Of a DNA stretch of 5,948 bases, positions 5,463 through 5,948 are shown in pieces (positions within the stretch are counted from its first letter, which is position 1; each line of letters begins with the position of its first letter). The notes beneath the pieces are model-generated. The model ran no database searches. It was given only the letters and a program-made list of their open reading frames with translations, and was not told the DNA's origin. The stretch lies in NCBI GenBank assembly GCA_018679695.1, contig JAHHKH010000258.1, positions 1 to 5,948 of the forward strand. Reading direction: 5' to 3'. A program made the position numbers and the translations under genes. This DNA comes from Maribacter sp. (lineage in GTDB: Bacteria > Bacteroidota > Bacteroidia > Flavobacteriales > Flavobacteriaceae).

Positions 5463-5948
5463 ATGAAAACAATTAAAATGAATTCTTTGAAAACAGTAGT
5501 AAATATGTCACTAGTTCTTCTATTGTTCACCGCTGCATGTGGCCAATCTGGCAATAAGAAAAAAGCCGAGGTAGCCAATAATACTGAAACGGAAGCAGTA
5601 ATCGATGCACCGAAAATGGATATTCAAGCTGCCATATTGTCGAATAACATTGAGGTAGTAAAACAACATATCGAAGCAGGTACCGATATTAATAGGAAAG
5701 ATCCCATGAGCGGTTCTACACCACTAATTACTGCGGCGAGTTTTGGAAAAATCAAAATAGCCCAAGCGCTTATTGATGCCGGAGCGGATTTAACCCTTAA
5801 AAATAATGATGGGGCTACAGCCTTGCATTCAGCTGCATTCTTTTGCAGGGTTGAGATTGTTCAGATGCTAATCGATGCAAAAGCCGACAAATCTGCACGA
5901 AATAATTTTGGTGCAACAGCCAGGGAATCGGTAATGGGCCCCTATGCC
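5463..5948 (+). CDS. ankyrin-repeat lipoprotein, 3' end beyond the window
   Basis: The first 162 residues are present and the frame is still open at the window edge. An N-terminal signal (MKTIKMNSLK, then VVNMSLVLLLFTAA) ends at Cys26 in the context TAAC-GQSG, a lipobox-like site, so the mature protein is probably a periplasmic or outer-membrane lipoprotein. A Lys/Glu/Thr-rich linker covers about 27-50. Ankyrin repeats follow: a degenerate one at about 52-81 (IQAAILSNNIEVVKQHIEAGTDIN), a good one at about 85-114 (STPLITAASFGKIKIAQALIDAGADL), another at about 118-147 (ATALHSAAFFCRVEIVQMLIDAKADK), and the start of a fourth. Such repeats bind protein partners and have no enzymatic role of their own. 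M1 at 5463 is chosen because it gives a charged n-region; M6 would also work. It is divergent from the AraC-type regulator across 234 bases with tandem direct repeats, so control by that regulator is likely but inferred. Confidence 0.88.
   Translation, partial: MKTIKMNSLKTVVNMSLVLLLFTAACGQSGNKKKAEVANNTETEAVIDAPKMDIQAAILSNNIEVVKQHIEAGTDINRKDPMSGSTPLITAASFGKIKIAQALIDAGADLTLKNNDGATALHSAAFFCRVEIVQMLIDAKADKSARNNFGATARESVMGPYA

Overview
The window looks like a fragment of a Bacteroidota chromosome, most likely from Flavobacteriia. It is low in GC. Starts are preceded by A-rich stretches rather than Shine-Dalgarno sequences. It carries small lipoproteins, a short Crp/Fnr-type regulator of the kind common in that phylum, and a long AraC-type regulator fused through one membrane helix to a TPR region. 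The assignment rests on protein style and base composition only; there is no rRNA or other marker gene.

Layout. Five complete genes lie on the minus strand: a Crp/Fnr-like regulator (53-634), a secreted concanavalin-A-like/DUF1080-like protein (726-1379), a small P-loop kinase-like protein with a GTG start (1742-2296), a 121-residue putative lipoprotein (2562-2927), and a 685-residue AraC-HTH/TM/FlgO-TolB-like/TPR regulator (3171-5228). A sixth gene, cut by the window end, runs on the plus strand from 5463 and encodes an ankyrin-repeat lipoprotein. It is divergent from the AraC-type regulator.

Region 635 to about 3100 looks like accessory DNA: unrelated single genes, AT-rich coding sequence, long spacers, GC-rich palindromic elements and a non-coding gap (1380-1741) rich in inverted repeats. 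Three spacers (from 635, 2401 and 2928) share a degenerate head in the same orientation, with a GGTTT block 19-21 bases from a minus-strand ATG each time. At 2400 that ATG opens only a 10-codon frame, which looks like the scar of a lost gene.

Region 3171-5948 looks like one functional unit: a membrane-tethered transcription factor and its divergent neighbour, separated by 234 bases that hold a near-perfect 12-bp direct repeat (5317 and 5337) spaced 20 bp, plus weaker copies at 5378 and 5399. This helical phasing fits AraC-family operators and is the best regulatory hypothesis in the window. No CRISPR array, tRNA, rRNA, intact transposase or recognisable defence system was found.
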